NCBI RefSeq assembly: GCF_008274215.1
Contig: NZ_VTPS01000007.1
Span: 56,951 to 120,950, forward strand
From: Calorimonas adulescens
Lineage (GTDB): Bacteria; Bacillota; Thermoanaerobacteria; Thermoanaerobacterales; UBA4877
Direction: 5' to 3'
DNA: 64,000 bases
The translations under genes were made by a program, and so were the position numbers. Below, piece after piece: positions 1 to 9,462 of the stretch; the stretch's first letter is position 1; the number at the start of each line of letters is the position of its first letter. Under the pieces are notes generated by a model. It was not told the origin of the DNA. It did no database searches and saw nothing but the letters and a program-made list of their open reading frames with translations.

Positions 1-560
1 TCACACCCCAATGCCACAGAATCATAGCCCTGCATAAGCGGGTACATAAATTCATGTATGTATATAGGAATATTAGACTTAAACCTCTTCTCAAAGTCAT
101 CCCTTTCCAGCATCCTGGCCACTGTATACTTTGATGACAGGACAAGCACTTCCTCAAATGTCAATTTAGAAAGCCATTCGCTGTTAAATCTTATAATAGT
201 TTTGTTTGGATCCAAAATTTTAAACGCCTGTTCCTGATACGTCCTGGCATTTTCCATTATCTTTTCCCGTGTCATTGGTTTTCTCGTCTCAGACCTTCCT
301 GTAGGGTCCCCTACTAATGACGTAAAATCTCCTATAAGCAGGGTCACCTCATGCCCAAGGTCTTGAAACTGCCTTAACTTGCGTAATATAACAGTATGAC
401 CAAGATGAATGTCAGGGGCAGTTGGATCCATCCCAAACTTGATTTTCAATGGCCTTCCATCTTCAATAGATTTTTTCAATCTTTCCCTCAGTTCATCCTC
501 TGAAATTATCTCTGCCACACCTTTTTTTATTATTTTCATTTGTTCTTCCAGATCCAGCAT
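1..560 (-). CDS. tyrS: Tyrosyl-tRNA synthetase, N-terminal part (runs off the window)
   Basis: Charges tRNA-Tyr with tyrosine in the cytoplasm. The reading frame is open from an ATG at 560 to the window edge, giving about 186 residues of a roughly 400-residue enzyme. The class I HIGH-type motif HLGH is at residues 52-55, and the [10 protein letters not shown] and [13 protein letters not shown] segments are typical of the TyrS/TyrZ subgroup. The C-terminal KMSKS loop and S4 domain lie outside the window. A GGAGG ribosome binding site (complement of 568-572) supports the start. No T-box is seen directly upstream of this gene. Family assignment is firm; which of the two bacterial TyrRS subtypes it is rests on sequence memory. 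Confidence 0.95.
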   Translation of the reverse strand, partial: MLDLEEQMKIIKKGVAEIISEDELRERLKKSIEDGRPLKIKFGMDPTAPDIHLGHTVILRKLRQFQDLGHEVTLLIGDFTSLVGDPTGRSETRKPMTREKIMENARTYQEQAFKILDPNKTIIRFNSEWLSKLTFEEVLVLSSKYTVARMLERDDFEKRFKSNIPIYIHEFMYPLMQGYDSVALGC

Positions 561-632
561 TCTATAACCTCCATGTCTTTTGCTATTTTGTCTTATTTTA
601 TCATAAATTAAACAAAATGTTAAACATAAATA

Positions 633-662
633 GTAAAATGCAGCCATATGGCTGCATTTTAC
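633..662 (-). terminator. Terminator after the rubredoxin-like gene
   Basis: A perfect 30-bp palindrome with an AAAATGCAGCC arm begins immediately after the TAA stop of the rubredoxin-like gene and is followed on the minus strand by a T-rich stretch. It separates that gene from tyrS. Confidence 0.75.
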
Positions 663-992
663 TTAACCCCACTTGCTCTTGTTCATATGAGTCTGAAGCT
701 CAGCCATGATCTTCCTTTGGAACATCAGAGCTGCTTCTTTCTCTTCATTAAATATCTTCACACACGCTGGATCGAGATTATCATCAATCCCTTTCTGAGC
801 CAACTCCACGATCTTTGTCATCATACCATAAAGCTCCATATGGAGGCCATTTGAAAACCTGGACCTGTTTATCAAAGTCTCCTTATCTTCAGCAACCTTT
901 TCAAACTTGTCCTTACCGGCGCCGCATTTAGGGCATACATCTGGTGCTTCTTCACCCTCATAGATCAAACCGCATACTGAACATCTCCACAT
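663..992 (-). CDS. Small rubredoxin-domain protein with C-terminal helical domain
   Basis: 109 residues. Residues 1-35 form a rubredoxin-like iron site: CSVCG near residue 4 and CPKCGAG near residue 20, the pattern seen in the rubredoxin domain of rubrerythrins. The remaining ~70 residues are predicted helical and rich in M, E and K, resembling part of a ferritin-like bundle, but they are too short for a complete diiron rubrerythrin domain. The domain order (rubredoxin first) is the reverse of classical rubrerythrin. A role in peroxide or oxygen stress electron transfer is inferred from the domain only. GGAGG (complement of 1000-1004) precedes the ATG. It is monocistronic and divergent from the PBP gene. 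Confidence 0.7.
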   Translation of the reverse strand: MWRCSVCGLIYEGEEAPDVCPKCGAGKDKFEKVAEDKETLINRSRFSNGLHMELYGMMTKIVELAQKGIDDNLDPACVKIFNEEKEAALMFQRKIMAELQTHMNKSKWG

Positions 993-1114
993 AGAAATAC
1001 CTCCTTCATAATTATTATTTTATAAATATTATTTTCTACATAAATCTAAAAAATCCTCCTTGATTTTGTAGTTTATGTAAAAAAGCTTTGTTTATTATTA
1101 TAGCCACATTATGT

Positions 1115-1120
1115 TATAAT
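1115..1120 (+). promoter_or_regulatory. Putative -10 box for the PBP1A gene
   Basis: A consensus TATAAT lies 44 bp before the PBP start. The upstream -35 region is AT-rich with no good TTGACA at 17 bp, so only the -10 is proposed. Confidence 0.4.
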
Positions 1121-1163
1121 TAAAACAACAAGGTGCTTTCCAAACAAGGAGGGAATCAAATTA

Positions 1164-3668
1164 ATGAATGACGGCAATGAAAAAAGCCACAGGCAGAGAG
1201 GGAAGAGTAAAAAACGCTTTAATATATTTCATATAGTCTTAATAAGTATCCTACTTATTATTGTAATAGCAGTAGGAGCCGTAGGGGGATATGTGCTGGC
1301 AGCAATACGCAGTGCTCCTCCATTAAATCCTGATGAATTCTTAACACAGAGTCAATCATCCATAGTTTACGCACCTGATCCAAAAAACAGTGGCTCGTAC
1401 ATTCAGGTAGCTAACCTGCACGGAGATCAGAACAGACTCTGGGTTAGCATAAATAAAATCCCTGATAACTTAAAAAACGCATTTATAGCCACAGAAGACG
1501 CCAGGTTTTATAAACATCATGGAATAGATTTTATCAGAATAATGGGCGCTTTTGTTGCAAATATTAAAGCCGGTGACATTACACAAGGCGGAAGCACCAT
1601 TACACAGCAGTTAATTAAGACAGTCATGTTAAGCCCGGAAAAAACACTAAAGCGCAAAATCCAGGAGGCATATCTTGCATACCAGTTGGAGAACGTATAT
1701 TCAAAAGACCAAATACTGGAGGCATATTTAAATACCATATTTCTGGGCTCACCAAATATTAACGTCAATGGTGTTGAAGCAGCTTCACTTATATATTTTG
1801 GAAAGCATGTAGACCAGCTTGACCTGGCAGAATGTGCAGTTATTGCCGGTATAACTAAAAATCCTTCAAGGTATTCTCCTTATGCCAATGAGAAAAACGC
1901 CAAAGAAAGGCAGGAACTGGTTTTGAAACTGATGCTTGAGCAGGGATACATTACACAAGATGAATATGAAAAGGCAATAAATGAAAAGCTGGAGTATAAA
2001 ACTGCTCAATGGGTAACTGATTATGATCACGCATACTTTGTTGATCAGGTTATCAACGACGTTATAAACGACCTACAAAAAAAATACAACTATTCAAGAG
2101 ATGATGCTGTAAAAAAAGTATATAACGGCGGCTTAAAAATATACAGCACCATGGATATATCAGTTCAAGAAAATATCGAAAAATCCTTTGAAAACAATGA
2201 TCTTTTTCCACAGACCAAAAAAGATACAAATGGTGCACTTCAGCCACAGGGGGCAATGATTATTATCGATTATCATACCGGGGAGATTAAAGGTATAGTT
2301 GGCGGGAGAGGCCATGAAGGGAAAAGATTATTAAACAGAGCCACTCAGTCTAAAAGACAACCTGGTTCTTCAATTAAGCCCCTTACGGTATATACACCTG
2401 CCATAGATAATGGTTACACTACCCGTTCACCCATAGACGACACACCGTTTGTTGTACATCAGAAAGGCGGAGACTGGCAGGTACACAATTATGAAAATAA
2501 CTACTGGGGGCGTATTAGCCTTAGAGAAGCAATACAATATTCCAGAAACATACCGGCCGCCAAGCTGGTTATGGCTCTGGGGGTGGATACATCCGTAAAG
2601 TATGCTGAAAGTTTTGGCCTCGATATAGACCCTGAGGATAGATATCCTGCCCCCATGGCATTAGGCGGTCTTACACATGGTGTATCTCCGCTGCAGATGG
2701 CCGCTGCTTATGGAGCCTTAGCTAATGGCGGAGTCTATATAACGCCTCATACCTATACAAAGGTGGTTGATAAAGACGGGTCTGTACTTCTGGAAAATAA
2801 ACCCGACAAACATGTGGTGGTCAGCAAACAGGTGGCATACATCATGACAAGTCTTATGCGCAGTGTTGTATCTGGCGGTACAGGTACAGGTGCTCAAATA
2901 CCCAATATGCCTGTAGCAGGCAAAACTGGTACAACCAGCAATTACAAAGACGCCTGGTTTGTAGGTTACACACCTTATTACTCTGCTGCGGTATGGATGG
3001 GATATGACCAAAACGAGGTATTAAAGGCACCCAACGGCAGATACGTAACAGGCGGCAGTTACCCGGCCAGGCTGTGGAAGGATGTAATGACAAAGGTGCA
3101 TGAGGGGCTTACATCAAAAGAATTTGATGTGCCTGACGGACTCACGTGGGTTGATGTATGCAAAGATTCCGGAGAATTACCTACTGATCTGTGTGCCAGA
3201 GACCCGAGGGGCTCAAGGGTTGTAAGGGATATATTCATAAAAGGAACAGAGCCAAAGGGATACTGCACTGTCCATCAGGTTGCAACCGTTGATGTAACAA
3301 CAGGCAAACTCGCAACAGAATACTGTCCGCCAGAAGATGTTCAAACGAAAGTGTTTATGAACATACCAGACAGGGATCCTTCATTGAACACAAGGGACAA
3401 GGCATATATACTGCCAGAGGAATACTGCGATATCCATGGGCCAGCAACACAGTCGCCATGGCCTGGCCAGTCTGAACCTCCGCAAAATGGTGTAGAAGCA
3501 CCCGGTAGCGGGCAAACGAACGGTGACACGGAAAATAATACCCCAGGCAGTCCCCAAGAAGAAAATGTTAATGGCAATAATGCTGTCACTGGAGCATTAA
3601 ACCAGATAAGAAAATTCATTGATAACAATATTGATAACAATAAGGAAAAGAGAGCAGATAAAAATTAA
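1164..3668 (+). CDS. Class A penicillin-binding protein (bifunctional glycosyltransferase/transpeptidase, PBP1A type)
   Basis: 834 residues. It polymerises lipid II into glycan strands and cross-links the peptides on the outer face of the membrane. Visible order: basic cytoplasmic N-terminus; one membrane anchor at about residues 19-48; GT51 glycosyltransferase domain with catalytic Glu111 in ATEDARFY and the GGSTITQQL motif; penicillin-binding transpeptidase domain with SxxK at 402-405 (SSIK), SRN at 460-462 and KTGT at 587-590; and a low-complexity Pro/Gly/Asn tail ending in a charged Asn-rich stretch. All catalytic motifs are intact. The ribosome binding site AAGGAGGG lies about 10 nt before the ATG. 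It is the only long plus-strand gene in the first 36 kb and is monocistronic, ending in a shared terminator. Confidence 0.96.
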   Translation: MNDGNEKSHRQRGKSKKRFNIFHIVLISILLIIVIAVGAVGGYVLAAIRSAPPLNPDEFLTQSQSSIVYAPDPKNSGSYIQVANLHGDQNRLWVSINKIPDNLKNAFIATEDARFYKHHGIDFIRIMGAFVANIKAGDITQGGSTITQQLIKTVMLSPEKTLKRKIQEAYLAYQLENVYSKDQILEAYLNTIFLGSPNINVNGVEAASLIYFGKHVDQLDLAECAVIAGITKNPSRYSPYANEKNAKERQELVLKLMLEQGYITQDEYEKAINEKLEYKTAQWVTDYDHAYFVDQVINDVINDLQKKYNYSRDDAVKKVYNGGLKIYSTMDISVQENIEKSFENNDLFPQTKKDTNGALQPQGAMIIIDYHTGEIKGIVGGRGHEGKRLLNRATQSKRQPGSSIKPLTVYTPAIDNGYTTRSPIDDTPFVVHQKGGDWQVHNYENNYWGRISLREAIQYSRNIPAAKLVMALGVDTSVKYAESFGLDIDPEDRYPAPMALGGLTHGVSPLQMAAAYGALANGGVYITPHTYTKVVDKDGSVLLENKPDKHVVVSKQVAYIMTSLMRSVVSGGTGTGAQIPNMPVAGKTGTTSNYKDAWFVGYTPYYSAAVWMGYDQNEVLKAPNGRYVTGGSYPARLWKDVMTKVHEGLTSKEFDVPDGLTWVDVCKDSGELPTDLCARDPRGSRVVRDIFIKGTEPKGYCTVHQVATVDVTTGKLATEYCPPEDVQTKVFMNIPDRDPSLNTRDKAYILPEEYCDIHGPATQSPWPGQSEPPQNGVEAPGSGQTNGDTENNTPGSPQEENVNGNNAVTGALNQIRKFIDNNIDNNKEKRADKN

Positions 3669-3697
3669 GACAGGGAAATTTCCCTGTCTTAATTTTT
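3665..3697. terminator. Bidirectional terminator between PBP1A and DUF523 gene
   Basis: A perfect inverted repeat at 3665-3692 (14-bp arms around the centre AAATTT) overlaps the PBP stop codon and is followed by a T run on the plus strand. The convergent DUF523 gene ends at 3696, so one hairpin probably serves both. Confidence 0.85.
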
Positions 3698-4136
3698 ACA
3701 AGTCATCCTCTCTAATGACCTCAATCCCGTTATATTTCAACAGCCGGGCAGTTATCCCATCTCCATCTATAAGCTCTCCATCAAATTTGCCACTATAGAT
3801 TTCCCCGCTGCCACAGGAAGGGCTTTTCGATTTCAATACAGCCTTTTTGACACCATATAACATAGCCAGTTTTAATGTCTCCCGTGCACCCTTATTAAAC
3901 TCTTCAGTAACATCGTTCCCCGCAATGTCAAAAACTCTTGTCTTGCCATCATTTATACAGACTTCGGCAGGATTCCGTGGTGTTTTAAGACCGCCAAGCT
4001 GCTCAGGGCACACAGGTATTGCCATACCCTCCATAACCAGTTTCAATATCTTCTCATTTAAGCAGTTTTTACCATCATACCTGCAGTTAAATCCAGCAAG
4101 ACATGCACTCACCAGTATCCTTTCATTTTTATTCAT
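3696..4136 (-). CDS. DUF523 family protein
   Basis: 146 residues, the usual length for DUF523. Visible hallmarks are the N-terminal LVSACLAGFNCRYDG with Cys12, Cys18 and Cys25, the VCPEQLGGL segment, and SKSPSCGSG, the conserved cysteine motifs of the family. The biochemical role is not established; the cysteine pattern suggests metal or Fe-S binding (inference). Its ATG overlaps the mutS2 stop codon by one base, so it is translationally coupled as the last gene of zapA-mutS2-DUF523. Confidence 0.88.
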   Translation of the reverse strand: MNKNERILVSACLAGFNCRYDGKNCLNEKILKLVMEGMAIPVCPEQLGGLKTPRNPAEVCINDGKTRVFDIAGNDVTEEFNKGARETLKLAMLYGVKKAVLKSKSPSCGSGEIYSGKFDGELIDGDGITARLLKYNGIEVIREDDL

Positions 4137-6511
4137 TACTTTAGTTCCACCACCGTAACGCCATCTCCACCTTCATTTAAGTTACCCAACCTGAATGATG
4201 AAACCCTTTTATCTCCCCTGAGAAAATCTCTTATGCCATTTCTGAGCACCCCTGTCCCTTTTCCATGAATAATGTTTACCTGTTTTAACCCTGAAAGATA
4301 TGCATCATCAAGGTATTTATCAATCACGATAACAGCATCATCTAAATTCATCCCCCTGATATCTATCTGAGGAGAAATGGTGCTTACCTTGTTCAATTTA
4401 AGTGCAGCCTGCTTTTGCACTGTTACCTTCTTCTTTGACTCTACCTCCAGGAGGTCTGATTCATCCACAGTAATCTTCATTATCCCTGCCTGTACCTCAA
4501 CCTTTTCCCCATCGATTCTCAATATTGTGCCCTTTTGACCGATAGACTTAATAAAAATATCCATGCCAGGGATAAGCTTCAAAGGTTTGCCCTTTATCTC
4601 CTTTAATACCTCTTCATCTGGGCTCAACCTTTCATTCATTTCTCTTCTTAACCTTTCAATCTCCCTATCTCTCCTGGAACGATCCTCTATCTTATTTAGC
4701 TCTCTTAATTCTTTTATTATACGGTTTGCCTCTTTTTTTGTCTCAGAAATCAGTCTGTTTGCTTTATCCTTAGCCTCCTTGATTACCTCTACCCTTTCAA
4801 GCTCCAACTTCCTCTTTTCTTCTTCAAGTTCTTCTTTCATTGACTCTATCTCTCTTGTGAGGAGCTCTGCTCTCCTTCTATCCTCCTCTGCCTGAATCCT
4901 GTTCCTCTCAAGGTCTACAATCAGGTCCTCCATACTTATCTCCTCAGTAGACAAATATTCCTTTGCCTTTTCAATTATCCCCTTATCAAGCCCCAATCTT
5001 TCAGATATTAAAAATGCATTGCTTTTGCCAGGAACTCCTATCATAAGCCTGTATGTAGGCCTAAGTGTGCTTACATCAAACTCAACACTGGCATTTTCCA
5101 CCCTTTCCATTTTAAGCGCATAGGCTTTGACCTCACTGTAATGCGTTGTGGCTATAACCCTTATACCGTGTTCTCTGAAAAATTCCAGTATACCAATGCC
5201 CAGTGCTGCACCTTCTGTGGGGTCTGTCCCTGCTCCAAGCTCATCCAAGAGCACAAGGCTATTTTCTTGTACATTGTCAATTATCCTGACTATATTGGAT
5301 ATATGAGATGAGAATGTACTGAGGGATTGCTCAATACTCTGTTCGTCACCTATATCGGCAAAGATGTTATCAAAAACCGCTACCTCAGAACCGCTCTCTG
5401 CAGGAACAAAGAGACCAGAAAGCGCCATGAGTTCAAGAAGCCCTGCAGTCTTTAATGATACGGTCTTACCACCTGTATTTGGCCCTGTTATTACAAGTAC
5501 ATCAAAGTCTCTACCAACTTCAATATCAATTGGTACTACCTTTTCCACAGGTATAAGCGGATGCCTGGCCTTCTTGAGTTTTAATATACCTCTGTCATTA
5601 AGTTCAGGCTTTACCGCATTCATCTTCTGGGCGAGGTATGCCCTTGCAAATATGAAATCCAGTTCACCTAATATATAAATATCCTCTTCTATGTCCTCAA
5701 GTACCTGCCTCACCCTTTCACTCAAATCTTTTAATATTCTCTCTATTTCATGCCTCTCCTTTAACTCTAACTGCCTTATCTCGTTGTTCATCTCTACTAT
5801 CGGCATGGGCTCAATATAGAGCGTTGCCCCACTGGCAGATTGGTCATGTATTATACCATTTACAGCCCCTTTAAATTCCTGCTTAACCGGTATGACATAT
5901 CGTCCTTCCCTGATGGTTATTATAGGATCTTGAAGCATTTTCTGGTATTGGGGAGATGTTATAATCGAATTAAGTTTTTCGCGTATGGAAATATTGAGAT
6001 TTTTTATTTTCCGCCTTATAGAAAAAAGCTCCTGGCTTGCATTATCATCAATCTCTTCTTCTGAGATAATCTTAGACTCAATATCATCTCTGAGCTCTCT
6101 GTGAGGTTTTATCTTGGCCCCGTAATCTGTAATTAACTCACAACCCAAATCATCATTTAATATATAATCCCTCATTATTTCACAGAAATTTAAAATCCTT
6201 GATATGTCCAGAAGTTCACCAGGATTGAGCTCAGAGCCTATCCTAAGACTGTTTAATATCCCTCTTATATCCTTCAACTTACCGGTTACCGGAAATCCTT
6301 TAAAACCGATAAACCTCAGGGCTTCCTGTGTTTCATTTAGTCTGAGCTTTATCACATTCATATCATGTTCAGGATATAAGGCTCCGGCACGTTCATATCC
6401 CATCGCAGTAAAGGTAAGGCCTTTTAACATCTCAATTATCCTGTCATACTCCAAAGCTTTTAGATCTCTTTTGGATATTTTGCATTCCAAATCTAAAGTC
6501 AACTCCTTCAT
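4136..6511 (-). CDS. mutS2: Endonuclease MutS2 (ribosome rescue / anti-recombination ATPase)
   Basis: 791 residues, full length. The Walker A GPNTGGKT sits at residues 343-350 and the Walker B/signature LLDELGAGTDP about 80 residues later. A long charged coiled-coil rich in E/R/K follows (roughly 520-630), then a KOW-like linker, and the last ~75 residues are a Smr nuclease domain with IDIRGMNLDDA and IHGKGTGVLR. There is no mismatch-recognition domain I, which separates it from MutS1. MutS2 proteins suppress recombination and act on collided ribosomes. It overlaps zapA by 4 nt (ATGA) and the DUF523 gene by 1 nt. No good ribosome binding site stands directly before the ATG, consistent with coupling. 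Confidence 0.95.
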   Translation of the reverse strand: MKELTLDLECKISKRDLKALEYDRIIEMLKGLTFTAMGYERAGALYPEHDMNVIKLRLNETQEALRFIGFKGFPVTGKLKDIRGILNSLRIGSELNPGELLDISRILNFCEIMRDYILNDDLGCELITDYGAKIKPHRELRDDIESKIISEEEIDDNASQELFSIRRKIKNLNISIREKLNSIITSPQYQKMLQDPIITIREGRYVIPVKQEFKGAVNGIIHDQSASGATLYIEPMPIVEMNNEIRQLELKERHEIERILKDLSERVRQVLEDIEEDIYILGELDFIFARAYLAQKMNAVKPELNDRGILKLKKARHPLIPVEKVVPIDIEVGRDFDVLVITGPNTGGKTVSLKTAGLLELMALSGLFVPAESGSEVAVFDNIFADIGDEQSIEQSLSTFSSHISNIVRIIDNVQENSLVLLDELGAGTDPTEGAALGIGILEFFREHGIRVIATTHYSEVKAYALKMERVENASVEFDVSTLRPTYRLMIGVPGKSNAFLISERLGLDKGIIEKAKEYLSTEEISMEDLIVDLERNRIQAEEDRRRAELLTREIESMKEELEEEKRKLELERVEVIKEAKDKANRLISETKKEANRIIKELRELNKIEDRSRRDREIERLRREMNERLSPDEEVLKEIKGKPLKLIPGMDIFIKSIGQKGTILRIDGEKVEVQAGIMKITVDESDLLEVESKKKVTVQKQAALKLNKVSTISPQIDIRGMNLDDAVIVIDKYLDDAYLSGLKQVNIIHGKGTGVLRNGIRDFLRGDKRVSSFRLGNLNEGGDGVTVVELK

Positions 6512-6867
6512 AGCTTAAAATTCTTGCTCCTGTCAAAAGCAGTAATAAAATCATTTAATTCTTTTGTCAACTCCTCAATATTTCTCTTTAATCCCTCATT
6601 CTCCGACATAAGCCTGGACACAGTTTCGTTCAACCTTTCTATCTCATCTTCTTTTTTCTTGAGCCTGTCAGCAAGATTCAGGGCGGTAAGTACAGCCATG
6701 TCTTCCCTGTCCAGCTTCTTATTCATTTTACGTATTTCCGTTATCATATGGTCTACAGTGTTTGCAATTTCTCTCATATACTCTATATCACTGGGACTTT
6801 TCATCTTATATGGTTTCCCATTTATCATTACTTCCACGAGATTGGGGTTATCACCCATCATCATCAT
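6508..6867 (-). CDS. zapA: Cell division protein ZapA
   Basis: About 119 residues. An N-terminal ZapA domain (VEVMINGKPYKMKSPSDIEY) is followed by a long coiled-coil (residues ~60-115). ZapA bundles FtsZ filaments at the Z ring. The start is uncertain. Four tandem ATG codons (complement of 6856-6867) follow GGGAG, which is well spaced for the third or fourth ATG; an in-frame TTG at 6879 with AAGGCGG upstream is the alternative. The first ATG is used here. Pairing of zapA with mutS2 is common in Firmicutes. Confidence 0.85.
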   Translation of the reverse strand: MMMMGDNPNLVEVMINGKPYKMKSPSDIEYMREIANTVDHMITEIRKMNKKLDREDMAVLTALNLADRLKKKEDEIERLNETVSRLMSENEGLKRNIEELTKELNDFITAFDRSKNFKL

Positions 6868-7029
6868 CTCCCGTACCAAACTGATTCCGCCTTAATTAAG
6901 TAAAAAATGCATTGTCTCAGGATGTTGTATAAGTGTTCTGCATCTTGCAATAGAATAGAAAGACAGCAAATAAATATATAACACAATTATATAATAGTTT
7001 CGCTATTGTTATCCATTTTCCTTCTTGTA

Positions 7030-7057
7030 TAAAAAATAAAAGAGCAAGGCAAAGCCT
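7030..7057 (-). terminator. Terminator of the pheST operon
   Basis: An AGGC/GCCT stem with an AAA loop (7047-7057) overlaps the pheT stop and is followed on the minus strand by TGCTCTTTTATTTTTT. The stem is short but the T tract is strong. Confidence 0.6.
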
Positions 7058-9450
7058 CACCCCCTTAAAACACCATTGAAATCTGTCTTTATCCTTTCTA
7101 TTATCTTAGTCATCACATCATCTATTTCGGTTACAGTAAGCGTCCTGTCAGCAGCCCTGAATGTAATGGAAAATGCCACGCTTTTCTTCCCTTCAGGTAT
7201 CTGTTTACCTCTATATATATCGAAAAGCGAAATTTCTTCAATTAATTTTCCTCCGCTCTCCATTATTGCTTTTGTCATATCACCCACACTCACTTCCTCA
7301 GCAACTATAAATGCAGCATCCCTTTCCACAGATGGGAATTTGGGCAATGGCTTGTAGGTTTTTGTTACATCGGCCTTTTTAAATATAGCATCCATATCCA
7401 GTTCCGCCACATATGTTTCCCGGGAAATATCATATCTATCGGCAACCCTGGGGTGCAGCCTTCCTGCAGAGCCAACAACTTCACCATCTATTATGATATT
7501 TATGGAAACCCCGGGATGAAGGTAGGGTTCATCAGACCTTGTGTAATTGACACCCTTAACATTCAGGCCCTCAAACATATACTCTATGCACCCTTTGATA
7601 TCGTAAAAATCTATATTTTCCCCGGATAGTCCGATACATAACTTCTTAACCTGATCAGGAAGCTCTTTTAATTCTTCATCATTCCTGAAATATACAGGGG
7701 CAATTTCAAACATAAGTACCCTCTTATATCCCCTTGATATATTTAACTTTAGGGTTTTTATCATGTCTGGAATCAGGGTGGTCCTCATCACACTCTGGTT
7801 TTTACCAAGAGAGTTTGATATGGTGACATATTTACGCCTCAGATCCTCCTGTGGCAGGTACAACCTGTCAAGGTCTTCAGGATCGGCAAATGAAAATGTA
7901 ACAGCCTCATACAGTGAAAATGAAGAAAGAATGTTTTTAGCCCTGAGCTCCAGCGTCTGCTCCAATGTCCTCCTGCCCTGGACCATTCTTTTGCCATCCA
8001 GTATGGTTTCAGGTATTCTGTCATACCCGTAAAACCTGGCTATTTCCTCCGCTATATCTGCCTCTCCCTCTATATCGTTGCGAAAATACGGCAGTGCTAT
8101 ATTCAGCATGTCACCATGGATATCAACTTTAAATTCAAGCCTTTCTAAAATTTCCGTTATGGTTCTGACATCAATATTAAGACCGAGTAACCCATTTATC
8201 CTGTTTATGTTTACGGTAATTGAATGTCTTTCCGGTAACACGCTGTATACATCTATCATGTTAGAGTAGGGAATACCTGCCCCCTGCTCACTTATGAGAA
8301 CAGCGCACCTGTTTGCAGCTAAAGGTGCTATCTCCAAGGCCAGGCCCTTTTCAAACCTGGAAGAGGCTTCAGAACGCATCCCTAATGCTTTAGAGGTACG
8401 TCTGATATTACTTCCCAAAAAGTTTGCAGATTCAATAAATACCCTCTTTGTATCTGCTGTTATCTCAGTATTCAATCCACCCATCACACCGGCTATCCCT
8501 ATGGGCCCTTTTGAATCAGTTATAAGGAGCATGTCACTTCTTAATTCCCTCTCCTTATGGTCTATGGTCACTATCTTCTCACCCTCCAGTGCCCTTCGAA
8601 CTATTATCTTTCCCTCAGAAACCTTATCCGCATCGAAGGCATGGAGCGGCTGCCCCAACTCCAGCATCACATAATTGGTTATGTCCACAATATTGTTTAT
8701 AGGCCTTATGCCGCACTTGATGAGCTTCATCTGAATATCCCAAGGCGATTCTTTTATCTGAATATTATCTATCACACACCCTACATACCTTTTGCAGAGG
8801 TCATTGTCTTTTATCTCTACTGTGATTGGCAATTCTTCCGTTTTAAGCACTTCGGGCATGTCAAAGTTAGGCATTCTAAACTCTTTTCCAAGAGTTACGG
8901 CTACTTCTCTGGCTATTCCTACTATACTCAGTTCATCCGGTCTATTGGGTGTAATTTCAAATTCTATGATATAGTCATCCAATCCAATAGCCCTTACAGC
9001 ATCTTCACCGATAGGTAACTCGGGAAGAATGAATATCCCTCCACGCTGATATTCTGGCAAAAGTGATTCATCCAAACCAAGCTCCTCGGCAGAGCACATC
9101 ATACCCATAGACTCTATTCCTCTGAGCTTATTCTTCCTGATTTTTATACCACCGGGTAACCTGGCCCCAATCTTGGCAACAGGTATAAACGCTCCTTCAT
9201 ATATGTTTGTGGCACCTGTAACAATCCTAAGGATATCGTTACCTGTATCCACACTCCCAACAAGAAGGTTATCTGCATTTGGATGCTTTTCTATCTTTAA
9301 TATCTTACCAATGACAACATTCTCTATGTTCTCCCCCATATATTTATATGTTTCCACTTTAGTACCTGTCATAGTAAGCCTGTTGCAGAGCTCTCCTACC
9401 GGTATATCTATATCCACAAATTCTTTAAGCCAGCTCAATGGTACAAGCAT
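7057..9450 (-). CDS. pheT: Phenylalanyl-tRNA synthetase beta subunit
   Basis: 797 residues, normal length for bacterial PheT. The order is: N-terminal EMAP/OB-fold tRNA-binding domain (residues ~40-150, with VGKI-type strands and NADNL), B3/B4 editing domain (ITNYVMLELGQPLHAFD around 255-270), B5 domain, catalytic-like core, and C-terminal anticodon-binding FDX-ACB domain (last ~95 residues, KFPSVERD and FDIYRG). It forms the alpha2-beta2 enzyme with PheS, whose gene ends 12 nt upstream. A G-rich ribosome binding site precedes the ATG. Expression is set by the T-box upstream of pheS. Confidence 0.97.
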   Translation of the reverse strand: MLVPLSWLKEFVDIDIPVGELCNRLTMTGTKVETYKYMGENIENVVIGKILKIEKHPNADNLLVGSVDTGNDILRIVTGATNIYEGAFIPVAKIGARLPGGIKIRKNKLRGIESMGMMCSAEELGLDESLLPEYQRGGIFILPELPIGEDAVRAIGLDDYIIEFEITPNRPDELSIVGIAREVAVTLGKEFRMPNFDMPEVLKTEELPITVEIKDNDLCKRYVGCVIDNIQIKESPWDIQMKLIKCGIRPINNIVDITNYVMLELGQPLHAFDADKVSEGKIIVRRALEGEKIVTIDHKERELRSDMLLITDSKGPIGIAGVMGGLNTEITADTKRVFIESANFLGSNIRRTSKALGMRSEASSRFEKGLALEIAPLAANRCAVLISEQGAGIPYSNMIDVYSVLPERHSITVNINRINGLLGLNIDVRTITEILERLEFKVDIHGDMLNIALPYFRNDIEGEADIAEEIARFYGYDRIPETILDGKRMVQGRRTLEQTLELRAKNILSSFSLYEAVTFSFADPEDLDRLYLPQEDLRRKYVTISNSLGKNQSVMRTTLIPDMIKTLKLNISRGYKRVLMFEIAPVYFRNDEELKELPDQVKKLCIGLSGENIDFYDIKGCIEYMFEGLNVKGVNYTRSDEPYLHPGVSINIIIDGEVVGSAGRLHPRVADRYDISRETYVAELDMDAIFKKADVTKTYKPLPKFPSVERDAAFIVAEEVSVGDMTKAIMESGGKLIEEISLFDIYRGKQIPEGKKSVAFSITFRAADRTLTVTEIDDVMTKIIERIKTDFNGVLRG

Positions 9451-9462
9451 TGTCAGCCCCCC

